Assembly (NCBI GenBank): GCA_020717845.1 | Contig: DYDG01000003.1 | Coordinates: 1-50,908 of the forward strand | Direction: 5' to 3' | From: Marinifilum sp. | Lineage (GTDB): Bacteria > UBA9089 > CG2-30-40-21 | DNA: 50,908 bases | In this document: positions 9,601-15,982 of the stretch, piece after piece | Numbering within the stretch: the stretch's first letter is position 1 | Layout: the number at the start of each line of letters is the position of its first letter | Made by a program: the position numbers and the translations under genes | Notes under the pieces: model-generated | The model's input: the letters and a program-made list of their open reading frames with translations, nothing else | What the model was told of the DNA's origin: nothing | Databases searched by the model: none

Positions 9601-10257
9601 GGAGTTGTGAACATTTGGGATATAACCTCTGTTGCTGTATTTTGGGAACAAACTGGTCCAGCCAGAAGCGAAGCTTCGCTGAAATGGAAAGCAGAATGTG
9701 CCCCAAAATGGGGGATAAAGGTGCCTCCATATCCGGGTGGTGAATTTGCAGATACAAATGGGAATGGTAGGATAGCCATAGATGATATCATGGCTATTGG
9801 CATAAACTGGGGGCAAACCCATTCAGACGGACACTCAATGGCTCCAGCCAGAGGACAAGCTTACTTCAGCATAGATCATGCGTTGTATGCTGAACGATAC
9901 AGAGCCATGCTATCTCAGGCAAGGACACTTTTGGCTGACACTTTAAATGGTCAAGTGGTAGTAGCTGCATTGGAAGAGCTTCTCAAAATAAGCGAAAGTG
10001 CATCACCTTACGCTTATCCAAACCCATATAAGCCAACTACTACCCATCAAGGGAAACATCTCGGATTTGCTGGACTTAGCGGTAACTGGATAATTAAGCT
10101 CTACAATGTGGCTGGTGAATTGGTAGAATCGCTATCCGGAAATAGTACGGCAACTGTATGGGATGGTGCGGATACGGTGGCCAGTGGGGTGTATATCTAC
10201 GTTGTTACTGATGGCAAAAACAACAAGAAGATTGGCAAGGTAGCTATAATCAGGTAG
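3649..10257 (+). CDS. Giant secreted multidomain protein: M23 peptidase, beta-helix, cohesins, dockerins, C-terminal sorting domain
   Basis: The protein has 2202 residues from ATG 3649, which has AAGGAGG nine bases upstream; the in-frame extension to 3622 lacks this. Order: signal peptide (1-24, ending IANA); golvesin/Xly-type binding domain (about 25-160); PKD/Ig-like region (about 300-395); bacterial repeat with GGKVTPVSGWYDKG (about 480-545); M23 peptidase (about 550-700; NTYAIDVA, GPHLHFHLW zinc ligands); TIG/IPT (about 735-825); right-handed beta-helix (about 835-1115); cohesin 1 (about 1230-1360); carboxypeptidase-regulatory-like fold (about 1366-1447); dockerin 1 (about 1450-1518, GDATGDGKVNTFDFA); cohesin 2 (about 1543-1677); two cohesin-like domains (about 1685-1965); dockerin 2 (about 1975-2060, GDTNNDGVVN, DTNGNGRIAIDD). 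The end has YPNPYKP and SGVYIYVVTDG, as in FlgD-Ig/type IX sorting domains. It is probably a surface peptidoglycan hydrolase or adhesin. The PorV-like gene follows. Confidence 0.9.
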   Translation: MKKIWITFFAVALMLGIFLMPQIANADIIVDDKSSGFEKHGTYFQEKNVGYANHMYYTYSNGNTLDCWGRWNFTVLDAGAYEVYVHIPKEGATSKQAKYQICHNGQTNSMIIDQSPRNNEWISLGIYCFSKGGNQYVQLNDNTGEPKYPAAGYKMIGYDAVKLTLKNNILVQFSDKVYWLQNGRTYPLSGQSIVDDKMSSLSGSGWSWANNHKVPALFCPQGPVFAGIASNGLLIKDMDNKGKTYYIENQKKRYITGPSAFAAQGFKWADVIDVTAAIISIWPDGPSIPPAEEEPKCSVQITAGPSVDPNQVESGGSCNCSVAVSSSKGHSLSYQWTATDGTFDNPNSQNPVWRAPQNTGSSIASYNLTVTVQCSKCGKSDKGNCEVGVKPEPSRSVTLSISSDYGDPSPSRGAHKYPEGSDITASVSSPVSGGIGIQYICTGFTGGGSVPAKGNGSSIHFTATQDSTLQWSWKTQYYLTASASTGGKVTPVSGWYDKGTSVSLTAIEDSGYAFSGWNGVDKTNSATPATIKMDGAKEVVANFKLSEQSEQPQFKVPWSGEGKITQGNNYASSTHCAHDTWDNTYAIDVALSVGTDVLAPANGVISWCGTRNAGGMELAIDCPGPTGKTFTMVFCHLSKIIKKRGKVKQGEIIAKSGNTGNNTTGPHLHFHLWNGTGGRDSHTMPIERLVMKQIGNDADFREYNARQGELDHDKIAHKKFESNNSPSFGGTGGNEPAISTVTPDSGKNSESIQVTICGDNFQEGAEVELFNDSVSIFGTATIIAASTTLTTIFDLKNSSPGSWSIMVTNPDDQSTTLIDSFVLVEKPAGAGTVVKGIIAEDATWTVENSPYIVVDNILVESGNTLRIEPGVKVRFDGPYCLQVEGTLKAIGTSKDMIAFTTNKPSAATWCGIKFNEKCKNNVQQIKYCLIEYAGCGISYTTGLHDKGTITMAVFSHNKIEHCGTGISLSFTGDYPEVVKIDHNTIQYNTTGLQCDVYAGATIAFNTISSNKAYGVYVTWPYSRVNIGYNTITENGTSSMNDGSGVKSASFYGVANYNNIYNNAPYDFYNAYINHERPMDAKNNWWGTTNISDIGKHIHGEYDSFGRDTVKFKPILTAPVQSPVTHQVCVTPGAVSAGTHSIVLRASISGIGVLSPAITEAEYFMEINGSGIKMSAADGAFDSSEEEAVAWISTAGWTIGTRTIYVRAKDAEDRWGMVGSAIVTVGTPTLPAATLSITPAIKKVDIGATFTLVVKAENAEGLTGADCFLSFNPQVLEAKTITSMLLPIISSQFNNSAGHIDFGAGLFSGSGSSSGTLAVIEFMAKNTGNSSIVFNSDTANNRETVLLRGSERIPFEAETAKVEVTHSGGIKGCVVLVPGHGTETVNHAGIRIDVAGTSLGTYTDSAGFFTICSVPAGSYRITANIAGASIGTWTVVVHPGTDTVLQNMALLNGDATGDGKVNTFDFARLRAAYFEKAGRESWNDTGDFTRDGFVNADFSGDAVVNIQDFGILRTNYFKQMPVSVSDTRSIHAPMLKAASMAAMPCLFIAPAVTTINAVGEEFPLAVKIEDGKDLAGIDFYLCFNPELLEVTRIEEGTLIPQITSQVDNATGIIAYGAGKISGNVEGSGTVATIFFKVKSMGTSAIRFDTDSQRNTTLLDSSGKTISFTTTGSIVMVEMPKDDPIEPDSPATSTITLSLHTQSPCFAGSEFMVDICAGNDISQVTDLFSLHLNLSCSKPEVVKIIEAVSGEIMGTDSVFITRMMDDGVEFTVSRRAAQEGINSSGVVSRAKCRVSGEAMSGTVSFNLNAVKAFDSKGNPINYRVVQEQIKINRVIIKPVMSSGQSTPAGSITVLEIQVGDENNPVANLQGVSFRLKWTGANLLSVHKVEIGSLFDAQSLLYSTSDRPDEISVCVAQKSNHTGASGYGSIARIYLKAGENVSAETEITLNIDQVTPYGAVSLIPCPGNLTIIPQEWSCIWPGDTNNDGVVNIWDITSVAVFWEQTGPARSEASLKWKAECAPKWGIKVPPYPGGEFADTNGNGRIAIDDIMAIGINWGQTHSDGHSMAPARGQAYFSIDHALYAERYRAMLSQARTLLADTLNGQVVVAALEELLKISESASPYAYPNPYKPTTTHQGKHLGFAGLSGNWIIKLYNVAGELVESLSGNSTATVWDGADTVASGVYIYVVTDGKNNKKIGKVAIIR

Positions 10258-10271
10258 GTTCATAAGCCTAT

Positions 10272-10304
10272 GGCGTGCAGCAGTATAAGATATTGCTGCA
10301 CGCC
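10272..10304. repeat. Hairpin between giant protein gene and porV-like gene
   Basis: Perfect 11-bp arms GGCGTGCAGCA (10272-10282) and TGCTGCACGCC (10294-10304) with an 11-base loop, starting 15 bases after the stop codon. There is no T-tract, so it is more likely an mRNA-stabilising or dispersed palindrome than a terminator. Confidence 0.7.
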
Positions 10305-10310
10305 AACGAG

Positions 10311-10331
10311 GTAGGGTGGGCATTGCCCACC
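10311..10331. repeat. GTAGGGTGGGCATTGCCCACC palindromic repeat, copy 1
   Basis: Arms GGTGGGCA (10315-10322) and TGCCCACC (10324-10331) around a single base. The sequence type is widely scattered between bacterial genes; a related but diverged copy is at 38302-38326. Together with the hairpin just upstream it fills the short gap before the porV-like gene. Confidence 0.7.
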
Positions 10332-10375
10332 GATAAAATCAAATGTCATGAAGTACTACAAGGAGGTCGATTAAA

Positions 10376-11254
10376 ATGAACAAGATGTTGATTGGATTGG
10401 TAGGTATTGGGTTGTTATGGGGTACTGTAGTCGAAGCCGCAGAAAAGGGAAGTGCAGGAGGACAAATGATTAAGATTGGTGTTGGAGCAAGACCAGCAGC
10501 TATGGGTGAGGCATTTTGTGCTGTGGGTAATGGTGTGAATAGTATCAATCCGGCAGGGCTGGCTCAAGTCCAAAATGTGCAGTTCAGCATTACACATCAA
10601 GAGTGGATAGATGATCTTCAGCACGAGTCGATTAGCTATGCCCGGCCAGGGATGGACGGGGTAATAAGGGCAGATTTGGCTTGTCTGGCCATGGGAAAGC
10701 TAAATGGCAGAGATGCTGTCGGGAATGAAACAGGCAGCTTTGCTGCCGGTGATATGGTTGCTGGAGTTACCTATGCAAAAACTATGAAAAAACCCTTAGC
10801 CGTAGGCATGGGATTGAAGGTGCTTCAGCAGAAGATAGCCTCAGAAAAAGCCACAACCATAATGGCTGATATCGGAGCGATTCTAAAGCTGAACAAATCT
10901 TTGTCTATTGGCACAGCCATCCAGAATATAGGTGGGAAGATAAAATTTACAGATGAAGGTGACCGGCTGCCACTAAATTTCAAGGTGGGTGGTGCTTATA
11001 AAACACCAGGCAGGCTGCTTATGGCTATAGATGTTAACAAGCCGGTGGACGACAATAATTGTAAGCTGAATATCGGGGCAGAGTATTGGATTGCCAATAT
11101 GTTTGCTATTCGAGGTGGTTACAATTCTGGTATGGAGCAGAGCAATGATTTTACTGTTGGAGCAGGCTTTTGCATTAGAAATTGCCAGTTAGACTATGCC
11201 TTTGTCCCTTGCGATCTGGGCAAAACCCATCGCATATCATTCTCACTCAGGTGA
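10376..11254 (+). CDS. PorV/PorQ-like outer-membrane beta-barrel protein
   Basis: The 292-residue protein has a signal peptide (MNKMLIGLVGIGLLWGTVVEA) and the PorV/PorQ (UPF0164) signature KIGVGARPAAMGEAFCAVG followed by SINPAGLAQ. The rest is alternating beta strands ending RISFSLR, as expected of an outer-membrane barrel. In type IX secretion PorV is a shuttle that carries substrates bearing a C-terminal sorting domain to the cell surface. The gene lies 118 bp behind such a candidate substrate on the same strand, with its own AGGAGG site, so a working pair is a reasonable inference. No other type IX component is in the window. Confidence 0.82.
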   Translation: MNKMLIGLVGIGLLWGTVVEAAEKGSAGGQMIKIGVGARPAAMGEAFCAVGNGVNSINPAGLAQVQNVQFSITHQEWIDDLQHESISYARPGMDGVIRADLACLAMGKLNGRDAVGNETGSFAAGDMVAGVTYAKTMKKPLAVGMGLKVLQQKIASEKATTIMADIGAILKLNKSLSIGTAIQNIGGKIKFTDEGDRLPLNFKVGGAYKTPGRLLMAIDVNKPVDDNNCKLNIGAEYWIANMFAIRGGYNSGMEQSNDFTVGAGFCIRNCQLDYAFVPCDLGKTHRISFSLR

Positions 11255-11283
11255 TTTGACTATACACAAAAGACATGCGATCT

Positions 11284-11323
11284 GACGGATTTTCACGGAT
11301 ATTTTTATCCGTGAAAATCCGTC
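11284..11323. repeat. Perfect 18-bp hairpin of the ATCCGTG repeat family, copy 2
   Basis: GACGGATTTTCACGGATA (11284-11301) and its exact reverse complement (11306-11323) surround a TTTT loop. It lies between the convergent porV-like and rpoN genes and could stop transcription from either side, though no long T-tract follows. It shares its core with repeats at 3365-3462 and 32711-32761. Confidence 0.85.
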
Positions 11324-11402
11324 TCATCCGTTCAATCCCAGAACTCCTGACATCACCCTGCTAACCTCCCGAGAAATAAGAGATTGTTGTAATCATAGAG
11401 AC

Positions 11403-11429
11403 AAGTCAAATTCAACTTAAATTTGACTT
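11403..11429. terminator. Possible bidirectional terminator between porV-like gene and rpoN
   Basis: Perfect 10-bp arms AAGTCAAATT (11403-11412) and AATTTGACTT (11420-11429) with a 7-base loop, between convergent genes. The stem is AT-rich and lacks a strong U-tract, so termination is only a possibility. Confidence 0.4.
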
Positions 11430-11460
11430 ACCCACACGATTCGTTAAAAAATCTATCCAC

Positions 11461-12846
11461 CTATATTTTTTTGCGTTTGCTTGCAGACGGAATACCGAGT
11501 TCTTCCCGATACTTAGCTACTGTTCTTCGGGCTACAGTGATGCCGTCTTTCATCAACAAATCCTCAATTTCTCCATCATTTAACGGCTTGCTCCCTTCTT
11601 CTTTTATCAAGTCATGAATCTTAGTCTTTATATTCAGAGGAGATACCCTTGTCCCCTCATTATCCTTTACCCCGCTAACAAAAAAATACTTGAGGGGAAA
11701 TGTTCCCAGCGGTGTTTTTACATATTTATTGGAAACACTTCTACTTATAGTTGATTCGTGAAGTTGAACCTCTTTCGAAATATCTGAAAGGGTTAAGGGA
11801 TCAAGCCCTTTTTCTCCATGATTCAAGAAATTATGCTGATGCTCAAATATTGTTTTACATATAACCTGCAAAGTAGACCCTCTGTTTTCAAGGGCTTTCA
11901 TAAATTCCACAGCTTTATTTAATTTTTCCTTGATATATCCTTTTTCTTCTTTAGATAGGTTGTTATTTTTTAATAATAGTTGACAATAAGAGCTAATCTT
12001 CAAGCTGGGAATGAATGAATTATTAACAGTAATGTCTCCCTCTCTACTCATAATGATATCTGGGATAACATACCTTGGTCTTGAGCATGAGTAAATCCTT
12101 GCTGGTTTTGGCTCTAACTTCTTCAGAAATTCGATCATCTTCATGACATGCTCTTTAGAAGCATTAAGCCTTTCAGCAATGAGATCAAAGTTGTTCTCTC
12201 TGACCTCTTCAAAATACTTATTTACTATCTCAGAAAGGCATGAGTCATTAACCCCAAGCTCTTGAATCTGGATATTCAGGCATTCGATTATATCCCTGGC
12301 TCCCACACCAGTTGGTTCAAAGGTTTGTATCACAGAAAGGACACGTTCTACCTCTCCGGTGGTAGCATGACTAATTGCAGCTATCTCGTCTATACTCCCC
12401 TTGAAATAACCATCATCCTCATCAACATAACTGATGATCATTTCACCTATAGAAATTTCTTTACAGGATAGCTTTTCTAATTGAATCTGGTTTAACAAAA
12501 ACTGAGGCAAAGAAGGGGTTTCGGTTGCGATTAAAGGCTCATATTCTATATCTTCCCCTGAAGAAAATCTTTCGGCAGAATAGTCTTTCCCATGCTCAAA
12601 AAATTTTCCCCAATCCATTTCGTCTTCTGTATAAGTAGAAGAATCTTTTCCACCTTCTCCACCTGTCGAGGTAAAGGATTCTAATCTGGAGCCTTCTTCT
12701 TCTAATGCTGGATTTTCCATCAATTCAATATCTATTCGATCAAGGAGATTGAGGTTTGGAAGTTGAAGAATCTTTAACTCTTCACGCAAAAAAGGAGACA
12801 AGAACATTTGTTGGGCAATTTTTGCTTCTATTTGTTGTTTTAGCAT
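11461..12846 (-). CDS. rpoN: RNA polymerase sigma-54 factor
   Basis: The 461-residue protein has the sigma-54 layout: an N-terminal activator-interacting region (MLKQQIEAKIAQQMFLSPFL, a diverged form of the usual Gln-rich start), an acidic linker at about 50-90, the core-binding region, the helix-turn-helix around SISRSVSNKYVKTPLG-like sequence and KYFF, and the RpoN box ARRTVAKYREEL near the C-terminus, which recognises the -24 element. It directs transcription that depends on AAA+ activators; none is encoded here. The ATG overlaps the rpiB stop by 7 bp and has no clear ribosome site of its own, which suggests translational coupling. The operon order is ywlE-rpiB-rpoN. Confidence 0.96.
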   Translation of the reverse strand: MLKQQIEAKIAQQMFLSPFLREELKILQLPNLNLLDRIDIELMENPALEEEGSRLESFTSTGGEGGKDSSTYTEDEMDWGKFFEHGKDYSAERFSSGEDIEYEPLIATETPSLPQFLLNQIQLEKLSCKEISIGEMIISYVDEDDGYFKGSIDEIAAISHATTGEVERVLSVIQTFEPTGVGARDIIECLNIQIQELGVNDSCLSEIVNKYFEEVRENNFDLIAERLNASKEHVMKMIEFLKKLEPKPARIYSCSRPRYVIPDIIMSREGDITVNNSFIPSLKISSYCQLLLKNNNLSKEEKGYIKEKLNKAVEFMKALENRGSTLQVICKTIFEHQHNFLNHGEKGLDPLTLSDISKEVQLHESTISRSVSNKYVKTPLGTFPLKYFFVSGVKDNEGTRVSPLNIKTKIHDLIKEEGSKPLNDGEIEDLLMKDGITVARRTVAKYREELGIPSASKRKKI

Positions 12847-13355
12847 ATATTTAACACCGTTACCATTGCAGAAGCTTTTTCCTTGTGGATGTCCGATTCC
12901 CTGTTGACCTTATCCTCTAATTCCGCAATCTTTCTAATTCTTTTTTCATGTCTGCCATCAGCAAATTCTGTAGTTAAAAAGATATCCACCATCTCTATGG
13001 CTGTCTCAGGTTTTATTACCCGAGCACCCAGGACAAGGATATTAGCATCATTATGTTCCCGACAAAGTCGAGCCATATCAGGGGTAAAGCATAAAGCTGC
13101 CCTGATTCCATGTATCTTGTTAGCAGTAATGCTCATCCCAATACCTGTGCCGCAGATTAATACTCCATATCTGCAATCTCCATTCTGGACAGCCTGTGCC
13201 ACTTTTATTCCAATATCAGGGTAATCAACAGAATCCTCACTATTGGTACCAAAATCCATAACATATTCTAATAGCATCACATGTTGTTTAAGGTGTTCGG
13301 CAATCTTTTCCTTTAATTCATATCCAGCATGATCAGCTCCTATTGCAATCTTCAT
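12840..13355 (-). CDS. rpiB: RpiB/LacA-type sugar-phosphate isomerase (ribose-5-phosphate isomerase B)
   Basis: The 171-residue protein starts MKIAIGADHAGYELK and has the active-site loop CGTGIGMSITANK, with its catalytic Cys, and REHNDANILVLGAR. RpiB interconverts ribose 5-phosphate and ribulose 5-phosphate in the pentose phosphate pathway; allose-6-phosphate or galactose-6-phosphate isomerase activity cannot be excluded. It is about 20 residues longer than usual: the C-terminal tail after AELEDK is unlike the family. The start overlaps the end of the upstream phosphatase gene by 4 bp, with AAGGA eight bases before the ATG. A ywlE-rpiB arrangement is also known in Bacillus. Confidence 0.93.
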   Translation of the reverse strand: MKIAIGADHAGYELKEKIAEHLKQHVMLLEYVMDFGTNSEDSVDYPDIGIKVAQAVQNGDCRYGVLICGTGIGMSITANKIHGIRAALCFTPDMARLCREHNDANILVLGARVIKPETAIEMVDIFLTTEFADGRHEKRIRKIAELEDKVNRESDIHKEKASAMVTVLNIC

Positions 13356-13876
13356 CTCTTCTCATCCTTTAACACCATCACCAATCGACCAAGACACTCT
13401 TTGATCTGAGCAAGACAGGTTTCATATGCCTCTCTGGATCCCCCAAATGGATCTGGCAGACCACGTTCATTCCCAAAAGCAGCAAATCTGCCAGTATTTA
13501 CAGTAACCTTGTGCCTTTGTGTCTCTGCATTTCCATCAATTGCATATTCTGTCAACAAGAAAACCTTTCCCTTTGCCTCTGGAGCAATGCCAATCACCCT
13601 ATTTAGATGAGGGGTTTCCATGGTTAATATCAAATCAGCCCATTCAACCAGGGTAGTAGTCAGAGGGGTAACAACATGATCATCAGGGGAAATCCCTTCT
13701 TTCCCCAAAACCATTAAGGTTAATGCAGGGATCTGACTATTCATGCCTGCTGACACCCCTGCTGATCTGACCTCTATCTCAATCCCATCCTCTTTTGCCA
13801 TCTTTTTCAATAAATATTCAGCCATCAAACTTCGGCAAGTATTGCCTGTGCAAATAAACAGTATTTTTCGTATCAT
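13352..13876 (-). CDS. ywlE: Low-molecular-weight protein phosphatase, YwlE-like (probable protein-arginine phosphatase)
   Basis: The P-loop CTGNTCRS (residues 9-16) is the CX5R phosphatase signature, and DPFGGSREAY supplies the general-acid Asp. Thr in the third loop position (CTGNT) is the feature linked to phosphoarginine specificity in YwlE, while tyrosine phosphatases carry Ile or Leu there. At 174 residues it is about 20 longer than YwlE. The excess lies just before DPFGG and contains GNAETQRHK, encoded by an AGAGACACAAAGGCACA dispersed repeat (see findings). First gene of ywlE-rpiB-rpoN, with a strong promoter upstream. The arginine-phosphatase call is inference from one residue and synteny. 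Confidence 0.85.
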   Translation of the reverse strand: MIRKILFICTGNTCRSLMAEYLLKKMAKEDGIEIEVRSAGVSAGMNSQIPALTLMVLGKEGISPDDHVVTPLTTTLVEWADLILTMETPHLNRVIGIAPEAKGKVFLLTEYAIDGNAETQRHKVTVNTGRFAAFGNERGLPDPFGGSREAYETCLAQIKECLGRLVMVLKDEKR

Positions 13877-13905
13877 AGTATAGTACCCTCTGGTAGGATA
13901 GGAAT

Positions 13906-13934
13906 AGTATAACCTTTTTTTTGAATGCTGTCAA
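13906..13934 (-). promoter_or_regulatory. Sigma-70 promoter of ywlE-rpiB-rpoN
   Basis: On the minus strand TTGACA (13929-13934), a 17-bp spacer and TATACT (13906-13911) lie upstream of ywlE, giving a leader of roughly 20 bases before the ATG at 13876 with AGAGGG as ribosome site. Confidence 0.8.
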
Positions 13935-14038
13935 TTACTTTTTTACACACCTTCACTCCCCTCTTTTTTTGAATTCTGGCTTTTATTCAAATATATTCAA
14001 ATATATACTGAATATAAAGAAAAACAAGAAAAAAATAC

Positions 14039-14068
14039 TTGACATTATTTGCATAGATGTGATATTAT
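14039..14068 (+). promoter_or_regulatory. Sigma-70 promoter of gpsA, placed for a leaderless mRNA
   Basis: TTGACA (14039-14044), 18-bp spacer and TATTAT (14063-14068) end only 9 bases before the gpsA ATG at 14078. Transcription would start at or a few bases before the ATG, leaving no room for a Shine-Dalgarno sequence, and none is visible. Confidence 0.75.
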
Positions 14069-14077
14069 ATCTAAACA

Positions 14078-15067
14078 ATGAAAATATCGGTATTAGGTGC
14101 TGGCTCATGGGGAACAACGATAGCTATCTTGTTAGCAAGCAAGGGGTATCAGATCTCTCTATGGGAGCATTATGTAGAACATGTAGATATGCTAAATAAA
14201 CATCGGGAAAATATCAAATTTTTGCCGGGTGTTTCTATTCCAGAAGAGATAGTTATTACAAACAACATTGAAGAATGCTTACAAAACACAGAGTGTCTAA
14301 TTGTTGTTGTCCCGTCTCATGCAGTAAGGGCTGTTTTGAGAAGGTGCTCATCTTTGATAGGAAATGATGTGGTTATTGTTTCAGCTGCCAAGGGGCTGGA
14401 ACAAGATACCTTGAATACTGTTTCAGAGGTAATTGAATCAGAGACAAAACATGAGTTTATTGGGGTATTATCAGGTCCTTCTCATGCTGAAGAGGTAAGC
14501 CGATGTGTTCCAACAACCGTGGTATCTGCTGCCAGGCAAGAAAAAACAGCAAGGTTTATTCAGGAATTATTTAGCACACCCTATTTTAGGGTTTATACAA
14601 ATCTTGATATCAAAGGAGTAGAATTAGGTGGATCTCTTAAAAACATTATCGCTCTTGCATCTGGTATTTTGTGCGGTCTTGGCTTTGGAGATAATACTAA
14701 TGCCGCACTTATTACCCGTGGTCTTGCGGAAATCTCCAGACTTGGGGTAGCAATGGGAGCTCAACGAGAAACCTTCTTTGGGCTTTCAGGTATCGGAGAT
14801 CTGGTGGTAACATGCACCAGTAAACATAGCCGTAACCGATGTTTAGGAGAATCAATAGGCAAGGGCATGTCTCTTAATGAGGCATTGTCAAGTATGACCA
14901 TGGTTGCTGAAGGGGTAAATACAACAAAAGCAGCCTTTATCCTATCTAAAAAATTGGGCATTGAACTTCCAATTACTACGGCTATCCATGATGTGCTTTT
15001 TGAAGGGAAAAACCCTCAAAAAGCAGTAGAAGGGTTGATGAGCCGTGAGTTGAAGTCTGAATGGTAA
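14078..15067 (+). CDS. gpsA: Glycerol-3-phosphate dehydrogenase [NAD(P)+]
   Basis: The 329-residue protein has the N-terminal Rossmann motif GAGSWGTTIAILLA, the loops LSGPSHAEEV and ELGGSLKNIIALASGI (catalytic Lys), and the GFGDNTNAALITRGLAE substrate-binding segment. It reduces dihydroxyacetone phosphate to sn-glycerol 3-phosphate, the first step to phospholipids. Length is normal. There is no ribosome-binding site before the ATG, and a promoter ends 9 bases upstream, so translation is probably from a leaderless or nearly leaderless transcript. It stands alone, divergent from ywlE. Confidence 0.96.
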   Translation: MKISVLGAGSWGTTIAILLASKGYQISLWEHYVEHVDMLNKHRENIKFLPGVSIPEEIVITNNIEECLQNTECLIVVVPSHAVRAVLRRCSSLIGNDVVIVSAAKGLEQDTLNTVSEVIESETKHEFIGVLSGPSHAEEVSRCVPTTVVSAARQEKTARFIQELFSTPYFRVYTNLDIKGVELGGSLKNIIALASGILCGLGFGDNTNAALITRGLAEISRLGVAMGAQRETFFGLSGIGDLVVTCTSKHSRNRCLGESIGKGMSLNEALSSMTMVAEGVNTTKAAFILSKKLGIELPITTAIHDVLFEGKNPQKAVEGLMSRELKSEW

Positions 15068-15181
15068 AAAATTGTAAAAAATGTGCAGGTGTCAGCTGTT
15101 AGGAAGAACATCTTTTCCCATTGGTTCTATTTAATAGCTGATAGCTGAAAGATTATTAAATAAAAGGAGGTGACGGTTGAA

Positions 15182-15451
15182 ATGACAAAGGCTGATTTGG
15201 TGAATGCGGTTGCTGAAACAGGATTGACAAAGAAGCAAGCAGGTGAGGTAGTGAATGCTGTTTTTGATGGGATTACTGAAGCACTACAACAGGATGATAA
15301 GGTTCAGCTTATTGGATTTGGCAGTTTTTCTGTCAAAACAAGAGAGGCGAGAAGCGGAAGAAATCCAAAAACAGGCGAGACATTAGATATTGCTGCCAGA
15401 AATATTCCAGTTTTCAAACCAGGAGAGGCATTAAAGGCTGCGGTTAATTAG
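15182..15451 (+). CDS. HU-family DNA-binding protein
   Basis: This 89-residue histone-like protein has the HU/IHF signature GFGSFSVKTREARSGRNP and the start MTKADLVNAVAETGLTKKQA. It bends and compacts DNA as a dimer. I start at ATG 15182, eight bases after an extended ribosome site (AAAAGGAGGTGA); a GTG at 15170 lies inside that site. It is followed by an intrinsic terminator at 15501-15545 and then a MerR-type regulator. Confidence 0.96.
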   Translation: MTKADLVNAVAETGLTKKQAGEVVNAVFDGITEALQQDDKVQLIGFGSFSVKTREARSGRNPKTGETLDIAARNIPVFKPGEALKAAVN

Positions 15452-15500
15452 GATTTCCTGTCACTTATGAATTTAAAAGTGATTCACATAACATTTTAAG

Positions 15501-15545
15501 ATAAGGGTTAAGGGATGGAAAGGATTCTTTAACCCTTATTGTTTT
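15501..15545 (+). terminator. Intrinsic terminator after the HU gene
   Basis: Stem ATAAGGGTTAA (15501-15511) pairs exactly with TTAACCCTTAT (15529-15539) and is followed by TGTTTT. It lies 50 bases after the HU stop codon. Confidence 0.75.
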
Positions 15546-15564
15546 GTAGTCAAGGTAGATACTA

Positions 15565-15604
15565 AAGACTGAAGGTTTTTAGAGATTATCTTCAGCCTTT
15601 AGCC
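15565..15604. repeat. CTGAAGGTTTTTAG-type repeat, copy upstream of merR-like gene
   Basis: AGACTGAAGGTTTTTAG followed by CTTCAGCCTTTAGCC forms an imperfect hairpin. The 14-mer CTGAAGGTTTTTAG recurs at the pilP/pilO junction (about 33375-33388), marking one repeat family. Confidence 0.6.
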
Positions 15605-15640
15605 TCTATCCTATCCACCTACAACGAAGGAGTAATAGCT

Positions 15641-15982
15641 ATGACTCAAGTAGTTATTCCTGACAAACTATTCTTTACTATTAGCGAAACGAGTAAATTA
15701 ACAGGCATAATGCCTTATGTCCTGAGATACTGGGAATCAGAGTTTAATGTCTTGAAGCCGGATAAAACAACCGGCGGACAGAGAAGATACCGTAAGAAGG
15801 ATATAGAATTGCTTTTGAAGATAAAGGAATTACTGTATGTTCAGGGGTATACTATTGCCGGAGCAAAAAGACACTTGAAAAAAGAGAAAAAAGTGGTGGA
15901 AGAGGTGGCTGTAGCCAATGTTATTGGGCTAAAAAATGAATTGCGGGAGATGTTAAAGATAATCGAACATAAGGAGAAGTAA
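15641..15982 (+). CDS. MerR-family transcriptional regulator
   Basis: The 113-residue protein has a MerR winged helix-turn-helix at about 10-80: FFTISETSKLTGIMPYVLRY, then WESEFNVLKP, GGQRRYRKKDIELLLKIKEL and GYTIAGAKRHL. A short coiled-coil tail follows; there is no ligand-binding domain or metal-binding Cys. Such short MerR proteins downstream of HU/IHF genes are common in diderm bacteria; their targets are unknown. AGGAG precedes the ATG. The stop codon overlaps the ATG of the DUF4139 gene by one base. Confidence 0.88.
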   Translation: MTQVVIPDKLFFTISETSKLTGIMPYVLRYWESEFNVLKPDKTTGGQRRYRKKDIELLLKIKELLYVQGYTIAGAKRHLKKEKKVVEEVAVANVIGLKNELREMLKIIEHKEK

